Source: Lentinula raphanica
Lineage: Eukaryota; Basidiomycota; Agaricomycetes; Agaricales; Omphalotaceae
Length of the DNA: 64,000 bases
Reading direction: 5' to 3'
Assembly (NCBI GenBank): GCA_027919835.1
Contig: JANVFP010000002.1
Coordinates: forward strand, 1,488,001-1,552,000
The notes beneath the pieces are model-generated. The model worked only from the letters and a program-made list of their open reading frames with translations, was not told where the DNA came from and did no database searches. Position 1 is the stretch's first letter; each line of letters starts with the position of its first letter. Positions 42,299-54,540 of this stretch are shown here, piece by piece. A program made the position numbers and the translations under genes.

Positions 42299-42407
42299 TA
42301 CGCCCTCCCGGAATTCGAAGAATTTCGTATCTGTGAAAGAAGCAAAGATCTAGGAGAGAAAGTTAGTAAAACAATGAAATGCTCGAAAATCTTTACGAGC
42401 CTGCACT

Positions 42408-43257
42408 CTAAGCAGTGCTTGGGCCAGCAGAGGGACCAGCGCCATCCATTGCCTCATCGTCCTTTCCGGTGGAATCGTTGTTAATACGCCACGCGTTGAT
42501 ACGGTCGCTCAAAACAGCAACGGTACTACTGTCACCGTGGATTGACTTTTGATAAGCTTCGGCCCCACGAACGGATTTAGGAAAACGATTCTTGCGACGG
42601 CCTTGAGATTCAGCCTGTCGAATGTAAGACATGAGGCCTAAGACCATAATGTCACGGTCGGCCTGAGAATGACGGAGTCGATCAAAAAGTGAGGAGGAGC
42701 CACCAGAGGCGCGGGTGTTACGACGATGGACATGGTCAGATGATCGAGGAGGCTTTGGAAAGACTTTGTTAACGTCAAAGTTAAGTTTCTTTGTGATCTT
42801 CCCAGCTTCTCGGAGCTGCATCTGCTGGATGGTAGTGAAGAAGCAGTCGTAGCCTATCACTGCTTTGGAATTATAAGTCTTCCCATCATTAACGAAGGTA
42901 AACCACGCAATGGATTCGAACGGAAGAAACTGGTTGATAGCTCGAGTGATTTCGACATATCGAGGAGTGATAGGGATTTTCCAACCCCGACGAAGAGCAG
43001 CCGAAGTCTGAATGGCCAAGATCATGTCGTCAACAGGAATCTGGACCGGATCGTTATCGGTGTGGGTGACCTCGAAAAGCTGCTCCTTCCACTTGAGCAC
43101 AATACCAGGGTGGTCCCTAGGAGCAAAGAATGGAGTAGCAGGCGCTGTGGACATCGCAGGAAATCCAATAAGGTTCAGAGATAAAGGACAGTCCAAGTCG
43201 TCGTCCAACGGGTACTTATACTCCAAAAACTCAACGGAACCGGCGAAGAGGTTATCC
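42408..43257 (-). pseudogene. Family A Gag-Pol 3' fragment (-)
   Basis: About 283 codons of the post-chromodomain region in the minus strand, with the normal stop and 3' non-coding segment (42299-42407). It breaks off inside the DNLFAGS segment at 43257, where an inverted B LTR begins. It has one amino-acid change from A1 (SYIRQ for SYVRQ). Confidence 0.85.
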
Positions 43258-43564
43258 TAAGGGTAGCGCGACACGAATATAGATCTTTCGCAAGGACTTA
43301 ACTTCGTAAGGACTTAAGAATCCACCAAATGACACGAATGAGTTGTGAATTCGAAGGTTCAGAGAGGAAAAGTCCTCGTACAAAACGTTATAGGTAAGTT
43401 TAAGTAGTCCGAATCAAGTACAACGAGTAATGAATATACGCGGCGTCCGTGGCCAGAGTTCTACTCTGTGTCGAGAGTCCATAACGGCGAAGGAGAAGAG
43501 TTCGGATGAGAGCGCGGGGCTCGGAAGTGTCGGAAGGAAAGTGGATAGTGACTCGGTCGTGGCA
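43258..43564 (-). repeat. Family B LTR, truncated (-)
   Basis: Starts inside the terminal palindrome (taagggtagcgcg) and so lacks about 21 bp of one end. It is followed by the B 3' non-coding segment. Confidence 0.8.
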
Positions 43565-43675
43565 TACGCCCTCCCGGAATTCGAAGAATTTCGTATCTGT
43601 AAGAGAAAACAATCTGTAAAGGAAAGTCAGTAGAAGTACAACAGAGAGAGCTCGAAAATCTATACGAGCCTGCAC

Positions 43676-43810
43676 TCAAGCAGTGCTGGGGCCAGCAGTG
43701 GGACCAGTAGCAGATGGACCAGAGCTGTCCATTGCATTGTCGTCCTTGCTAGGAGTAGTGATGCGCCACGCATTGATACGGTCACTCAAGCCAGCCACAG
43801 TACTGGCATC
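43676..43810 (-). pseudogene. Family B Gag-Pol extreme 3' tail (-)
   Basis: About 45 codons ending at the B stop. It breaks at the position equivalent to 51899 in the long B copy and switches to family A plus strand with a shared tcg. Confidence 0.8.
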
Positions 43811-44022
43811 GACAGGCTGAATCTCAAGGCCGTCGCAAGAATCGTTTTCCTAAATCCGTTCGTGGGGCCGAAGCTTATCAAAAGTCAATCCACGGTGACA
43901 GTAGTACCGTTGCTGTTTTGAGCGACCGTATCAACGCGTGGCGTATTAACAACGATTCCACCGGAAAGGACGATGAGGCAATGGATGGCGCTGGTCCCTC
44001 TGCTGGCCCAAGCACTGCTTAG
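43811..44022 (+). pseudogene. Family A Gag-Pol extreme 3' tail (+)
   Basis: About 70 codons (from RQAESQGRRKNR) to the A stop at 44020-44022, followed by the A 3' non-coding segment and LTR. Confidence 0.8.
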
Positions 44023-44131
44023 AGTGCAGGCTCGTAAAGATTTTCGAGCATTTCATTGTTTTACTAACTTTCTCTCCTAGATCTTTGCTTCTTTCACAGA
44101 TACGAAATTCTTCGAATTCCGGGAGGGCGTA

Positions 44132-44390
44132 TGCCACGACCGAAACTTCATTCCTTCCTTCCTTCCGACACTTCCGAGCCCCGAGCTCTTATCCGAACAC
44201 TTATCCTTCGCCGCTATGAACTATCGACGCAGAGTAGAACTCTGGCCACGGACGCCGTATATATTCCAAACTCGTTGTACCTGACTCGGACTACTTAAAC
44301 TTACCTAGAACGTTTTGTACGAGGACTTTTCCTCTCTGAACCTTCGAATTCACAACTCATTCGTGTCATTTGGTGGATTCTTAAGTCCTT
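44132..44390 (+). repeat. Family A LTR, truncated (+)
   Basis: First 259 bp of the LTR, ending at ...cttaagtcctt, then an inverted full A LTR. The pair forms the centre of a large palindrome. Confidence 0.8.
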
Positions 44391-44394
44391 TATA

Positions 44395-44724
44395 TGTCGC
44401 GGTAGCTTAGCTTACTAAGGGTAGCGCGACACGAATATAGATCTTTCGCAAGGACTTAACTTCGTAAGGACTTAAGAATCCACCAAATGACACGAATGAG
44501 TTGTGAATTCGAAGGTTCAGAGAGGAAAAGTCCTCGTACAAAACGTTCTAGGTAAGTTTAAGTAGTCCGAGTCAGGTACAACGAGTTTGGAATATATACG
44601 GCGTCCGTGGCCAGAGTTCTACTCTGCGTCGATAGTTCATAGCGGCGAAGGATAAGTGTTCGGATAAGAGCTCGGGGCTCGGAAGTGTCGGAAGGAAGGA
44701 AGGAATGAAGTTTCGGTCGTGGCA
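44395..44724 (-). repeat. Family A LTR, complete (-)
   Basis: 330 bp. It is the 3' LTR of the minus-strand A fragment ending at 44834. Confidence 0.85.
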
Positions 44725-44833
44725 TACGCCCTCCCGGAATTCGAAGAATTTCGTATCTGTGAAAGAAGCAAAGATCTAGGAGAGAAAGTTAGTAAAACAA
44801 TGAAATGCTCGAAAATCTTTACGAGCCTGCACT

Positions 44834-46170
44834 CTAAGCAGTGCTTGGGCCAGCAGAGGGACCAGCGCCATCCATTGCCTCATCGTCCTTTCCGGTGGAA
44901 TCGTTGTTAATACGCCACGCGTTGATACGGTCGCTCAAAACAGCAACGGTACTACTGTCACCGTGGATTGACTTTTGATAAGCTTCGGCCCCACGAACGG
45001 ATTTAGGAAAACGATTCTTGCGACGGCCTTGAGATTCAGCCTGTCGAACGTAAGACATGAGGCCTAAGACCATAATGTCACGGTCGGCCTGAGAATGACG
45101 GAGTCGATCAAAAAGTGAGGAGGAGCCACCAGAGGCGCGGGTGTTACGACGATGGACATGGTCAGATGATCGAGGAGGCTTTGGAAAGACTTTGTTAACG
45201 TCAAAGTTAAGTTTCTTTGTGATCTTCCCAGCTTCTCGGAGCTGCATCTGCTGGATGGTAGTGAAGAAGCAGTCGTAGCCTATCACTGCTTTGGAATTAT
45301 AAGTCTTCCCATCATTAACGAAGGTAAACCACGCAATGGATTCGAACGGAAGAAACTGGTTGATAGCTCGAGTGATTTCGACATATCGAGGAGTGATAGG
45401 GATTTTCCAACCCCGACGAAGAGCAGCCGAAGTCTGAATGGCCAAGATCATGTCGTCAACAGGAATCTGGACCGGATCGTTATCGGTGTGGGTGACCTCG
45501 AAAAGCTGCTCCTTCCACTTGAGCACAATACCAGGGTGGTCCCTAGGAGCAAAGAATGGAGTAGCAGGCGCTGTGGACATCGCAGGAAATCCAATAAGGT
45601 TCAGAGATAAAGGACAGTCCAAGTCGTCGTCCAACGGGTACTTATACTCCAAAAACTCAACGGAACCGGCGAAGAGGTTATCCGTTCCTTCTATCGGATC
45701 CTCCCCGTTGACAATAGGAGGCAACTGCGAGACGTCCTGAATACCCAGAGTTTCGAAATACTCTTTCAAGGGCTGCAAGTCTTGAATCTTGGAGTAAGGA
45801 AGCCAGGTCTTGTCTCCAGTCTTCCAGAGGATCAGAAAAGAGGCATCTGACTTGAAGCCCTTGTGGGTGATGATTCTATCCACCTGCCATTCATTAGTGT
45901 CCGTTCCGATAACTTGTTCATAAGAACGACCCGGAAAGAGACGATCGTCGTTCGGGATGTGGATCCGCAGGAGCGACGAGTGGAATACATCATGTACGCC
46001 GCGTTTCTTGAGGTCCGCGGGAAGCTCCAATTTGCAAGACGTCTCACCCCGGATAGCAGTGATTTTGAAAGGGCCGATAAACTTAGGAAGAAGTTTTCGA
46101 GCGAGACCTTTAGGAAAGGAGATGTTTGCCGTCGACACATAGGCAAGGTCACCTTCATGGAACGGCGACG
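44834..46170 (-). pseudogene. Family A Gag-Pol 3' fragment (-), integrase end to stop
   Basis: About 445 codons from just after the DDE core (PFHEGDLAYVSTANISF) through the chromodomain and C-terminal region to the normal stop. At 46168-46170 it joins a plus-strand A fragment through a shared acg. It matches A1 rather than copy C at the one diagnostic codon (KEYFE). Confidence 0.85.
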
Positions 46171-46909
46171 AGACCACGTCTGGTGGCGATCAATGGCGTC
46201 CGACGTCAATAAATTTTGTGAGTCGTGCACTACCTGTGCGACGACCAAAGCTTCTAACCACAAGCCTTATGGGCTGCTGAAGAGCTTACCCGTGCCTTCT
46301 GAGCCTTGGGAGGTAATTGGGATGGATTTTGTGGGGCCTCTACCATTGAGTAAGAACCGGGATGGCTCTTTTGATTCCATTACAACGGTTGTTGACCATC
46401 TCACAGGGATGGTTCATCTTGTTGCAAGCCGCACTGACTATGGGGCCAAGGATGTAGCTGAACTGGTATTTGCCGAGGTCTATCGCTTACATGGTCTACC
46501 TAAAGTCATTGTAAGTGATCGTGATTCGCTATTCACTTCGCGGTTCTGGATGCATTTGAACGCGTTGATTGGCACTCAACTTCGTCTTTCGAGTTCTTAC
46601 CACCCTCAAACTGATGGTCTGACCGAACGCGCTAATCGTACGATTACTCAGATGCTCCGGCAGTGCGTCGATACCTTACAGAATGATTGGGTCTCCAAGC
46701 TGCCTGCTGTGGAATTTGCGTTGAATCTTGCTAGGTCTGAGACCACAGGTTTCTCTCCCTTCTTCTTGAACTCAGGAAGGATGCCTCGCTCGTTCATCTG
46801 GAACGATGCCCCTTCTTCTGAGTTTCCTGGTGTTGTTAGCTTTGCAAATCAAATGAAATTTGCTCTCATCTCTGCCCACGATAGTCTCTTGACTCATCGT
46901 GTGAAGCAG
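46171..46909 (+). pseudogene. Family A integrase core fragment (+)
   Basis: Carries the integrase zinc-finger cysteines and the complete DD35E core, in frame. A chimeric open frame runs into it from antisense sequence (45863-46936), but this is an accident of the inversion. It ends at GVKQ where leader sequence and an inverted B LTR begin. Confidence 0.85.
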
Positions 46910-46920
46910 TGTCAAAAATA

Positions 46921-47248
46921 TGTCGCGGTAGCTTAGCTTACTAAGGGTAGCGCGACACGAATATAGATCTTTCGCAAGGACTTAACTTCGTAAGGACTTA
47001 AGAATCCACCAAATGACACGAATGAGTTGTGAATTCGAAGGTTCAGAGAGGAAAAGTCCTCGTACAAAACGTTATAGGTAAGTTTAAGTAGTCCGAATCA
47101 AGTACAACGAGTAATGAATATACGCGGCGTCCGTGGCCAGAGTTCTACTCTGTGTCGAGAGTCCATAACGGCGAAGGAGAAGAGTTCGGATGAGAGCGCG
47201 GGGCTCGGAAGTGTCGGAAGGAAAGTGGATAGTGACTCGGTCGTGGCA
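46921..47248 (-). repeat. Family B LTR, complete (-)
   Basis: 328 bp, preceded by 11 bases of reversed leader (tgtcaaaaata) and followed by 70 bp of the B 3' non-coding segment before the next breakpoint at 47320. Confidence 0.85.
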
Positions 47249-47320
47249 TACGCCCTCCCGGAATTCGAAGAATTTCGTATCTGTAAGAGAAAACAATCTG
47301 TAAAGGAAAGTCAGTAGAAG

Positions 47321-50300
47321 GGGTCTCCAGAGGAATGCTGCTCGTGTGAAGGACCCCGGTCGTCGGATTGCTCGCCCACTTGTGGTCGTTGTGCGTATAA
47401 ATGGTCACCCAGTAACCGCTTTGCTGGACTCAGGATCACTGTGTACGCTGATGAGTACTACGCTCGTGGATCAGCTCAAGTTCAAGCAGGAGGTCCTCGA
47501 CTCTCCACTCACCTTGCAGCTTGCTGTCCAGGGTTCTCGCTCGAAGATCAACCGTAAAGTAACAGCGAGATTTCAATACCAAGCCATAGATGAAGAGCGT
47601 GAGTTTGATGTGGCAAATATTAATTACCCCATAATCCTTGGCACGGACTGGATGTTTGAGCATTCCGTGACTCTGGGATTTAACGACGCCCGGGTTGTCA
47701 TTGGTAGCAACACGCGATTACCTTTGAAGGGTCCGACCATCTCGCAGATTGCTTCTTTGGCGGTGCAGGTGGAAAATGATGAACTCGAGAAAGTGCGAGA
47801 GGAGCTACGAAGGTATGCTAAGCCTTTGTGTCGAACAATGGCAGACACTGACTTACCTCCATTAAGGGACATTAACCATCGAATTCCTCTCATTGACGAG
47901 TCCTTGATTATACCTTGGCGTCCCTCTCGCTTACCGGAGAAGTTCAAAGATGATTGGGTTGAGAAACGGGATGCATACATCAAGAGCGGTAGGTGGAAGA
48001 TCACCACCTCTAACAATACTGTTCCACTCTTGCTGATTCCGAAACACGGTGCGCAGAAGAATCGGTTGCGAGTGGTTGCGGATCTGCGTCGTAGGAATGC
48101 AAACACCAGAAAACTTGCCTCTCCCTTGCCGGATATTGATGGAATTTTGCGAAGGGCCGCCCGCGCGATATATCGGTCGACGATGGATGGGAAAGACGCA
48201 TATGAACAAATTCGTATAGAACCCGATGATGTACACAAAACGGCTGTATCTACACCTGATGGTAACATGGTTAGCCTGGTGATTCAGCAAGGAGATTGTA
48301 ACGCACCCTCTACATATCAAACCTTGATGAATTTCTTGTTCTCTTCGTACCTGGGCCGCTTCATGGATGTTTATCTCGACGATATTATCGTCTATTCGGA
48401 CACGCTGGAGGATCACATCAGACATGTTAAGCTCATAATTGATATCCTTATTCGCGAGAAGCTATACCTGAGCGAGTCGAAGCTGAATTTTTTGGCGTCG
48501 GAGCTCCGGATTTTGGGTCGCATTGTCGATGACGATGGTATCCGAATGGATCCAGAGAAGGTCGACGCTGTCTCCAAATGGAAAACGCCTACGAACCGGG
48601 ACCTGCTTCGTGGTTTCCTGGGTTCTGTGGGTTACCTTGCCGATGATATTGCGAGTGTTCGAATTCCAATGGGACACCTGAGTGCTTTGACCGGCGATAG
48701 AGTTCCTTTCAGGTGGGGTTTCAATGAGGAACGCGCCTTCCAGAAAATTAAAGACCTTACCTGCGCATCGAAGTCGCACCACCGTGTGCCGTTGGATTAT
48801 TCGAAGAACGCGTTGCCTGTGTGGTTGGTAACGGATGGGTGTGCTACAGGAATCTCTGGCTGCGTTCTACAAGGGAGGTCTTGGAAGGAGGGAGCGACCG
48901 TTGCCGCTTTCTACTCGGCGAAGCTCAACCCGGCGCAGCAAAACTATCCAACCCATGAGATTGAGATGCTAGCGGGTGTGGAAACGATGTTACGCCATCG
49001 TGACATCCTTCAGGGAGTTTCATTCACGTGGACTACTGATCATAAAGGCCTAATTCACCTCATTGAGCAGAAGGACCTGTCTGGAAGACAGGCTCGTTGG
49101 TTAGAAAAAATTGCCGAGTTTGACTTCAAGGTCGAATACGTACCCGGTGTGGAGAACGTGTTTGCCGATGCGTTGTCCCGAATCTACTCCAATGACGCTC
49201 CCGGGACCGTTAGAGCGCGTTCTGAATATACATACCACGACGTTATCGACAACGACGTCGTGGAGATTTCGAGCATAACGATGCCACTTCGAGTTGATCT
49301 TGAAGCTACTTGCTCATTACCAGATGTCGTGTACTCGAATGCGATGGAATTGCGGAGACACCGGAAACCCTCAGCTAAGAAAGCTGAGATGGAGAGGCAA
49401 GACAGTGAGCTGACTCGTGGTCGTCAACGGACGACCACGAGGAGTACGTTGAAAACCACGGTTCACACTCAGCATGAGAATGAACGTGTTGATACGAATC
49501 ACGGGGATCTCACTGAATTGCCGGAGGCTATTGCTTCCGCGGAGCCAGATGGATCAACCTCGGCCTCGGCCTCAGCCAATCAGAATTCTGTTGATTCTGG
49601 CTCTTCTCGCGTTCCCACTAACGAGTCGTCGTCGTTTCTCTCTGTTCTTGCTGCTTTCCACTCGGGATTGGACGTCTACGGAACAGTCCAGCACAACTAC
49701 TCCGAGGACTCTGCTTTCTCGCCGATCCTGGCCGAACCCAAGCACTTTCGAAACTTCGTAGTGGAAGATGGACGAATCTTCATCATTCTGGATGGTCGTC
49801 GCCTCCTCTGTATTCCTCGCATAATGGTAAACGGTCGAAGCATCCATGAGCTTGTGATCAGTGAGGCTCACTCTCTGCTGGCGCACTTAGGATCCCGGAA
49901 GACGCTGGCTTACTTACGAGACCACGTCTGGTGGCGATCAATGGCGTCCGACGTCAATAAATTTTGTGAGTCGTGCACTACCTGTGCGACGACCAAAGCT
50001 TCTAATCACAAGCCTTATGGCCTTCTGAAGAACTTACCCGTTCCTTCTGAGCCTTGGGAAGTAATTGGGATGGATTTTGTAGGCCCCCTACCGCTGAGTA
50101 AGAACCGGGATGGTTCTTTCGATTCGATTACAACCATTGTTGACCATCTTACAGGGATGGTTCATCTTGTCGCGAGCCGCACCGATTACGCAGCCAAAGA
50201 CGTTGCTGAACTCGTATTTGCTGAGGTCTATCGCTTACACGGACTACCTAAAGTCATTGTAAGTGATCGAGACTCTCTCTTCACTTCGCGTTTTTGGTCC

Positions 50301-52034
50301 CATTTGCATACCCTCATTGGGACTCGACTCCGAATGTCGAGCTCTTATCACCCTCAGACTGACGGTTTAACAGAGCGTGCTAACCGTACTATTACACAGA
50401 TGCTTCGGCAGTGTGTCAATGAATTGCAGGACAATTGGGTGTTCAAACTCCCCGCGGTAGAATTTGCTCTAAATGTTGCTCGTTCGGAAACGACAGGTTA
50501 CTCTCCCTTCTTCCTGAACTCTGGCCGGCTGCCTCGCTCGTTTATCTGGAACGATGCGCCGTCGTCGGAGTTCCCTGGTGTCACTACATTCGCGAATAAT
50601 ATGAAACTAGCTCTGGTGTCTGCTCATGACAGTATCCTCTCTCATCGCGTGAAACAGACCCGAAATGAGAATCGTCATCGAATCGCGTCGCCTTTCAAAG
50701 AAGGTGACCTTGCTTATGTGTCTACAGCAAACATCTCTTTCCCGAAGGGGCTTGCGCGGAAGTTCATCCCGAAATTCATAGGTCCCTTCCGAATTCTTGC
50801 AGTACTTGGTGAGACCTCCTGTAAACTGGAACTACCCGCGGACCTCAAGAAACGTGGTGTACATGATGTATTTCACTCGTCTCTTCTGCGGATCCACATT
50901 CCAACTGACGATCGACTCTTTCCTGGACGCTCCTATGAACAGGTCGTTGGGATTGACAGTGGTGAGTGGAAAGTTGACAAGATCGTTGCCCACAAAGGCT
51001 TTCGGTCAGATGCGATGTTTTTGATCCTCTGGAAGACTGGTGACAAGACTTGGCTGCCTTACTCTAAAGTCCAGCACTTGGAGCCCCTAAAAGAATACTT
51101 TGAGACTCTGGGTATTCAGGGCATTGCAGAGTTGCCTCCTGTTGTCAGCGGAGAGCATCCGATGGAAGGGACGGAAAGCCTTTTCGCCGGGTCTGTCGAA
51201 TTCCTGGATTATAAGAACTCGTTCACTCGAGACTTGAGCTTGCCTCTGTCTCTGAACCTTATTGCTTTCCCTGCTATGACTACTGTCTCGACGATTGCCT
51301 TCTTCGCTACCAGGGACTTCCCTGGGATTGTGCTCAAGTGGTCTGACCGTCTTTTCGAAATTACTCACGATGGCAAACCTCCGGTGCAAATCACAGTTGA
51401 CGATGTCATTCTTGCTATTCAGACTTCCTCTGCTCTTCGTCGCGGTTGGAAGGTCCCCATTGACCCACAATATGTCGAAGTCACTCGGGCTATCAACCAT
51501 TTCCTTCCCTTCGAAACCCCCGCCTGGTTTTCTTTTATCCATGAAGGGAAGCTATACAAATCGAAAGCAGTGATTGACTATAACTACTTCTTCAATCCGG
51601 TCCAGCAAGCTCTGCTTCGAGAGGCTGGGAAGATCACTCAGAAGCTCCGAGCTGATGTCAACAAAACCTTCCCGAAGCCTCCTCGTACTTCGTCTGGTCA
51701 TGACAACCGTCGCAACAACCGCGCCTCTGGTGGCTCATCTGCTCTCTTTGATCGCCTCCGTCACTCTCAGGCTGACCGCGACATCATGGTGTTGGGTCTA
51801 ATGTCTTACGTTCGCCAAGCCGAATCTCAAGGTCGTCGAAAGAATCGCATGCCTAAAGCGGTTCGAGGGGCTGAAGCTTACCAAAAGTCGGTCAACGGCG
51901 ATGCCAGTACTGTGGCTGGCTTGAGTGACCGTATCAATGCGTGGCGCATCACTACTCCTAGCAAGGACGACAATGCAATGGACAGCTCTGGTCCATCTGC
52001 TACTGGTCCCACTGCTGGCCCCAGCACTGCTTGA
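47321..52034 (+). pseudogene. Family B Pol, 5'-truncated (protease to C-terminal region)
   Basis: About 1570 codons, uninterrupted, starting just before the protease (QRNAARVKDPGRR). It has no Gag and no natural start codon. The protease LLDSG (codon 47427), reverse transcriptase YLDD (48371-48382), RNase H, integrase HHCC and DDE, chromodomain and the C-terminal region are all present. The protein is clearly related to family A but distinct along most of its length, except for 49170-50005, which is identical in DNA to family A copy C. It retains full catalytic motifs but lacks capsid and promoter, so it is non-autonomous. Confidence 0.88.
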
Positions 52035-52145
52035 GTGCAGGCTCGTATAGATTTTCGAGCTCTCTCTGTTGTACTTCTACTGACTTTCCTTTACAGATTG
52101 TTTTCTCTTACAGATACGAAATTCTTCGAATTCCGGGAGGGCGTA

Positions 52146-52672
52146 TGCCACGACCGAGTCACTATCCACTTTCCTTCATCAGGAAAAATGTTTTAGGCTT
52201 AGGGCATTCAAAGATACCCCCCATTTCTTAGGCCCTTTGAACAGCCTCAAAGTGCCTAACCAGCTTCAAAGTGCCTAAAGCTCCTGAAAGATCCTGAAAG
52301 ATCCTGAAAGATCCCCAAAGACACCTAGGCAACCTCAAAGAACCTCAAAAACCTAAGCCTCCATAGATTACTTTAAAAGTTCCTAAAATTTGGGGGGTAT
52401 CTTTAAATGCTCTAGGGATAAGATACTTTTTCCTGATGTTCCGACACTTCCGAGCCCCGCGCTCTCATCCGAACTCTTCTCCTTCGCCGTTATGGACTCT
52501 CGACACAGAGTAGAACTCTGGCCACGGACGCCGCGTATATTCATTACTCGTTGTACTTGATTCGGACTACTTAAACTTACCTATAACGTTTTGTACGAGG
52601 ACTTTTCCTCTCTGAACCTTCGAATTCACAACTCATTCGTGTCATTTGGTGGATTCTTAAGTCCTTACGAAG
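52146..52672 (+). repeat. Family B LTR split by a MITE and truncated (+)
   Basis: LTR parts are 52146-52176 and 52439-52672, interrupted by a 262 bp insertion. The 3' end of the LTR is lost: at about 52672 the sequence switches to the interior of family A pol. Confidence 0.85.
52177..52438. mobile_element. MITE-like insertion, 262 bp, inside a B LTR
   Basis: Absent from the other B LTRs, so its limits are exact. The ends catcaggaaaaa (52177-52188) and tttttcctgatg (52427-52438) are perfect 12 bp inverted repeats. A second inverted block, aaagatacccccc / ggggggtatcttt, lies 20-30 bp further in. The flanks give a duplicated TT (or TTC, depending on where the end is set). The centre holds three tandem cctgaaagat units (52283-52312). 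There is no coding capacity. Confidence 0.8.
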
Positions 52673-52673
52673 T

Positions 52674-53896
52674 CTATCCGGGGTGAGACGTCTTGCAAAT
52701 TGGAGCTTCCCGCGGACCTCAAGAAACGCGGCGTACATGATGTATTCCACTCGTCGCTCCTGCGGATCCACATCCCGAACGACGATCGTCTCTTTCCGGG
52801 TCGTTCTTATGAACAAGTTATCGGAACGGACACTAATGAATGGCAGGTGGATAGAATCATCACCCACAAGGGCTTCAAGTCAGATGCCTCTTTTCTGATC
52901 CTCTGGAAGACTGGAGACAAGACCTGGCTTCCTTACTCCAAGATTCAAGACTTGCAGCCCTTGAAAGAGTATTTCAAAACTCTGGGTATTCAGGACGTCT
53001 CGCAGTTGCCTCCTATTGTCAACGGGGAGGATCCGATAGAAGGAACGGATAACCTCTTCGCCGGTTCCGTTGAGTTTTTGGAGTATAAGTACCCGTTGGA
53101 CGACGACTTGGACTGTCCTTTATCTCTGAACCTTATTGGATTTCCTGCGATGTCCACAGCGCCTGCTACTCCATTCTTTGCTCCTAGGGACCACCCTGGT
53201 ATTGTGCTCAAGTGGAAGGAGCAGCTTTTCGAGGTCACCCACACCGATAACGATCCGGTCCAGATTCCTGTTGACGACATGATCTTGGCCATTCAGACTT
53301 CGGCTGCTCTTCGTCGGGGTTGGAAAATCCCTATCACTCCTCGATATGTCGAAATCACTCGAGCTATCAACCAGTTTCTTCCGTTCGAATCCATTGCGTG
53401 GTTTACCTTCGTTAATGATGGGAAGACTTATAATTCCAAAGCAGTGATAGGCTACGACTGCTTCTTCACTACCATCCAGCAGATGCAGCTCCGAGAAGCT
53501 GGGAAGATCACAAAGAAACTTAACTTTGACGTTAACAAAGTCTTTCCAAAGCCTCCTCGATCATCTGACCATGTCCATCGTCGTAACACCCGCGCCTCTG
53601 GTGGCTCCTCCTCACTTTTTGATCGACTCCGTCATTCTCAGGCCGACCGTGACATTATGGTCTTAGGCCTCATGTCTTACGTTCGACAGGCTGAATCTCA
53701 AGGCCGTCGCAAGAATCGTTTTCCTAAATCCGTTCGTGGGGCCGAAGCTTATCAAAAGTCAATCCACGGTGACAGTAGTACCGTTGCTGTTTTGAGCGAC
53801 CGTATCAACGCGTGGCGTATTAACAACGATTCCACCGGAAAGGACGATGAGGCAATGGATGGCGCTGGTCCCTCTGCTGGCCCAAGCACTGCTTAG
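52674..53896 (+). pseudogene. Family A Gag-Pol 3' fragment (+)
   Basis: About 407 codons from the end of the integrase domain (RGETSCKLELPADLKKRG) through the chromodomain to the normal stop. It shares the KEYFK variant with the intact minus-strand copy C, so it is closer to C than to A1. Confidence 0.85.
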
Positions 53897-54005
53897 AGTG
53901 CAGGCTCGTAAAGATTTTCGAGCATTTCATTGTTTTACTAACTTTCTCTCCTAGATCTTTGCTTCTTTCACAGATACGAAATTCTTCGAATTCCGGGAGG
54001 GCGTA

Positions 54006-54335
54006 TGCCACGACCGAAACTTCATTCCTTCCTTCCTTCCGACACTTCCGAGCTCCGAGCTCTTATCCGAACACTTATCCTTCGCCGCTATGAACTATCG
54101 ACGCAGAGTAGAACTCTGGCCACGGACGCCGTATATATTCCAAACTCGTTGTACCTGACTCGGACTACTTAAACTTACCTAGAACGTTTTGTACGAGGAC
54201 TTTTCCTCTCTGAACCTTCGAATTCACAACTCATTCGTGTCATTTGGTGGATTCTTAAGTCCTTACGAAGTTAAGTCCTTGCGAAAGATCTATATTCGTG
54301 TCGCGCTACCCTTAGTAAGCTAAGCTACCGCGACA
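54006..54335 (+). repeat. Family A LTR, complete (+)
   Basis: 330 bp; 3' LTR of the 52674-53896 fragment. It is followed by 11 bases (tattaatgaca) and then an inverted, truncated A LTR. Confidence 0.85.
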
Positions 54336-54346
54336 TATTAATGACA

Positions 54347-54431
54347 TAGCGGCGAAGGATAAGTGTTCGGATAAGAGCTCGGAGCTCGGAAGTGTCGGAA
54401 GGAAGGAAGGAATGAAGTTTCGGTCGTGGCA
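54347..54431 (-). repeat. Family A LTR remnant (-)
   Basis: Only the 85 bp next to the 3' non-coding segment remain of what should be the 3' LTR of copy C. Confidence 0.8.
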
Positions 54432-54540
54432 TACGCCCTCCCGGAATTCGAAGAATTTCGTATCTGTGAAAGAAGCAAAGATCTAGGAGAGAAAGTTAGT
54501 AAAACAATGAAATGCTCGAAAATCTTTACGAGCCTGCACT

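Noticed and set aside
45863..46936. 357-codon plus-strand ORF spanning an inversion junction
   Set aside because: Its N-terminal third is antisense to family A integrase-chromodomain sequence; only the integrase core part is real, and the fusion is a product of the strand switch.
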